Assembly (NCBI RefSeq): GCF_031181555.1
Contig: NZ_JAPSKQ010000041.1
Span: 1 to 42,812 of the forward strand
Reading direction: 5' to 3'
DNA: 42,812 nucleotides
DNA from: Streptomyces sp.
Lineage (GTDB): Bacteria; Actinomycetota; Actinomycetes; Streptomycetales; Streptomycetaceae
The translations under genes and the position numbers were made by a program. Below are positions 41,335 through 42,812 of the stretch, in pieces. The stretch's first letter is position 1. Every line of letters begins with the position of its first letter. Below the pieces are notes generated by a model. That model did no database searches, was not told where the DNA came from, and saw only the letters and a list, made by a program, of their open reading frames with translations.

Positions 41335-41666
41335 CGACGCCCAGCCGGTTGCCCGAGCCCTACGGCCAGGGCGGTGGCGCCAACCTCGCCGACATCCTGG
41401 AACGGGTGCTCGACAAGGGCGTCGTCATCGCGGGCGACATCCGCATCAACCTGCTCGACATCGAGCTGCTCACCATCAAGCTGCGGCTCATCGTCGCCTC
41501 CGTCGACAAGGCGAAGGAGATGGGGATCGACTGGTGGGAGTCCGACCCGGCGCTGTCCTCGCGCGCCCGTCGGGACGAACTGGCCAGGGAGAACGCCGAG
41601 TTGCGCGAACGGCTGGCCCGGCTGGAGGAACTGGAGCCCCGCCGCGCACAGGAGGAGACACCGTGA
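41331..41666 (+). CDS. gvpJ: Gas vesicle protein GvpJ (GvpA-related)
   Basis: 111 residues. The GvpA-like fold (NLADILERVLDKGVVIAGDI, RINLLDIELLTIKLRLIVAS, VDKAKEMGIDWWE) is followed by a Glu/Arg coiled-coil tail (RENAELRERLARLEELEP). GvpJ caps the vesicle cones in other systems. ATG overlaps the gvpZ stop and its stop overlaps gvpL GTG. Confidence 0.9.
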   Translation: MTTPSRLPEPYGQGGGANLADILERVLDKGVVIAGDIRINLLDIELLTIKLRLIVASVDKAKEMGIDWWESDPALSSRARRDELARENAELRERLARLEELEPRRAQEETP

Positions 41667-42457
41667 CCGGACTGCGGTACGTCTACGCCGTCTGCCGTCC
41701 CTTCGGTACGCCGCTCCAGGCACAGCTGACGGGGGTGAGCGGCGATCCGCCCCGGCTGCTGCCCCACCACGGCCTGGTGGCCGTCGTCAGCCATGTGCCG
41801 GAGGCGGACTTCGCCGAGGAACCGCTCCGTGCGCATCTGGAGGACCTCGACTGGCTGACCGCGGTCGCCCGTGCCCACCAGGGCGTGATCGACGCGCTCA
41901 CCACCGTCACCACCCCGCTGCCGCTGCGGCTCGGCACCGTGTTCCGGGACGACAGCGGCGTACGGACGATGATGGAGGCGCGGGAGGAGAGCTTCCTGCG
42001 GACCCTGGACCGGCTGGAGGGCCGCGTGGAGTGGGGCGTCAAGGTCTACCTCGAGTCGGAACCGGCGCCGGAAACCGCCGTCGCGCCGGAGCGGAAGCCG
42101 GCGTCCGGCCGGGACTATCTGCGGCAGCGGCGCATGCGGACGAAATCGCACGAGGAACTGTGGCAGAAGGCCGAGACCTTCGCGACCCGGCTGCACGAAA
42201 TGCTTTCCGAGTGCGCCGAGGATTCCCGGCTGCACGCACCGCAGAACCCCACGCTCTCCGGCGCCTCCGGGCGGAATGTGCTCAATGCCGCCTACCTCGT
42301 GCGGCGCACGGAATCCGAGGAGTTCGTGGAAAAGGTGGACCGGACCAAGGACGGGGCTCCCGGAATCCGCGTCGAACTCACCGGCCCCTGGGCCGCCTAT
42401 TCGTTCGCGGGTGAGGAAACGGCACCCTCGGAGGGGAAACCGGGGGAGGGGCCGTGA
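41663..42457 (+). CDS. gvpL: Gas vesicle protein GvpL (GvpL/GvpF family, second copy)
   Basis: 264 residues of the same family as the gvpF product. Seen are LRYVYAVCRPFG at the start, TPLPLRLGTVFRDD, RVEWGVKVYLE and the C-terminal AYLVRRTESEEFVEKVD to ELTGPWAAYSF. Compared with the first copy it has a Lys/Arg-rich insertion around 140-165. Likely an accessory shell or assembly protein. GTG start overlaps gvpJ. Confidence 0.92.
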   Translation: MTGLRYVYAVCRPFGTPLQAQLTGVSGDPPRLLPHHGLVAVVSHVPEADFAEEPLRAHLEDLDWLTAVARAHQGVIDALTTVTTPLPLRLGTVFRDDSGVRTMMEAREESFLRTLDRLEGRVEWGVKVYLESEPAPETAVAPERKPASGRDYLRQRRMRTKSHEELWQKAETFATRLHEMLSECAEDSRLHAPQNPTLSGASGRNVLNAAYLVRRTESEEFVEKVDRTKDGAPGIRVELTGPWAAYSFAGEETAPSEGKPGEGP

Positions 42458-42642
42458 CCGTCGTCGAACGCCGGGAGATAGCCCTGGTGGACCTGCTCGA
42501 CCGGCTCCTGGCCGGCGGAGTCGTCATCACGGGCGACATCACGCTGCGCATCGCGGACGTCGACCTGGTCCGCATCGATCTCAACGCGCTCATCAGCTCG
42601 GTGAACGCGCAGGTTCCCTCCCCCTTCGAGGAGTCGCGTTGA
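42454..42642 (+). CDS. gvpS: Gas vesicle protein GvpS (GvpA-related, short)
   Basis: 62 residues: almost only the GvpA-like core (IALVDLLDRLLAGGVVITGD, ITLRIADVDLVRIDLNALIS). It lacks the C-terminal extensions of GvpA and GvpJ. GvpS is a minor GvpA paralogue found in Streptomyces and Bacillus clusters. GTG overlaps gvpL by 4 bp. Confidence 0.88.
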   Translation: MTVVERREIALVDLLDRLLAGGVVITGDITLRIADVDLVRIDLNALISSVNAQVPSPFEESR

Positions 42643-42812
42643 CGGCCCACCAGGACGACCGGCACGTCGAGCCGCATGCCGAGCCGCACGTCGAGCCGCA
42701 CGCCGAGTGGGATGTCGCCCCGCAGGCGCACGCCGAGCCGCACGGCGGCCGGCGCCGGCGGCTCGACCTGGAGCCGGACACGGTCGAACGCGACCTGATC
42801 AAGCTGGTGCTC
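42639..42812 (+). CDS. gvpK: Gas vesicle protein GvpK, C-terminus beyond window
   Basis: The first 58 codons are present. The end LDLEPDTVERDLIKLVL is the conserved GvpK opening. Ahead of it lie about 40 residues with His-Val/Ala-Glu-Pro repeats (HVEPHAEPHVEPHAE). The best start is a TTG at 42639 overlapping the gvpS TGA, the same coupling used throughout the cluster; no ATG or GTG earlier in frame fits better. Confidence 0.82.
   Translation, partial: MTAHQDDRHVEPHAEPHVEPHAEWDVAPQAHAEPHGGRRRRLDLEPDTVERDLIKLVL

Overview
This is a high-GC actinobacterial chromosome segment, almost certainly Streptomyces. Codon third positions are strongly G/C, several genes look leaderless, and the gene order (ethylmalonyl-CoA pathway at one end, a ten-gene gas vesicle cluster at the other) matches, from memory, a region of the Streptomyces coelicolor chromosome. 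No database search was possible, so all names rest on reading motifs and family resemblance.

Region 1 (1-7205, minus strand): ethylmalonyl-CoA pathway genes in the order malyl-CoA lyase (cut by the window edge), ethylmalonyl-CoA mutase, crotonyl-CoA carboxylase/reductase, a TetR regulator, and a two-domain 3-hydroxyacyl-CoA dehydrogenase. Together they convert acetoacetyl/crotonyl-CoA to ethylmalonyl-CoA and on to glyoxylate and propionyl-CoA, feeding anaplerosis and polyketide extender units. The ccr promoter region carries stacked palindromes that look like an operator.

Region 2 (7206-15419): mixed housekeeping and accessory genes. They are a HEAT-repeat protein, a GNAT acetyltransferase, a secreted tripeptidyl-aminopeptidase-like hydrolase, a radical SAM protein with an exact LexA-type SOS box, an SRPBCC protein, and an MFS exporter fused to three carboxypeptidase-regulatory-like domains. 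A GC-rich hairpin repeat recurs here, once inside a coding region.

Region 3 (15420-21066, plus strand): a compact four-peptidase operon (M55 D-aminopeptidase, M20, S9, S66 LD-carboxypeptidase) suited to breaking down peptidoglycan-derived or D-amino-acid peptides, followed by a RimJ-like acetyltransferase with its own promoter.

Region 4 (21191-27469): a Tn3-family transposon of 6,269 bp with both ends visible. It has 49-bp terminal inverted repeats (48/49 identical) and a perfect 5-bp target duplication TTTGC. It carries a serine resolvase with an unusual N-terminal zinc-finger-like segment, a passenger SigE-family ECF sigma factor with its membrane partner, and a transposase gene split by one missing base. 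I consider this sigma-carrying transposon the most unusual object in the window. It sits about 50 bp upstream of the next chromosomal gene.

Region 5 (27520-37440): a DUF5107/TPR protein, a VOC protein, a holin-like membrane protein, a decayed short-chain dehydrogenase pseudogene, an enolase-superfamily enzyme, an F420-type LLM oxidoreductase, and then a translationally coupled trio (type II NADH dehydrogenase-like protein, transketolase, LigD-type NHEJ polymerase). Two genes here have sigma-B-like promoter matches.

Region 6 (37544-42812, plus strand): gas vesicle cluster gvpO-A-F-G-Y-Z-J-L-S-K, with gvpK cut by the window end. Most neighbours overlap by 4 bp. GvpY has a histone-H1-like basic tail and GvpZ a long acidic tail containing an exact 96-bp tandem duplication.
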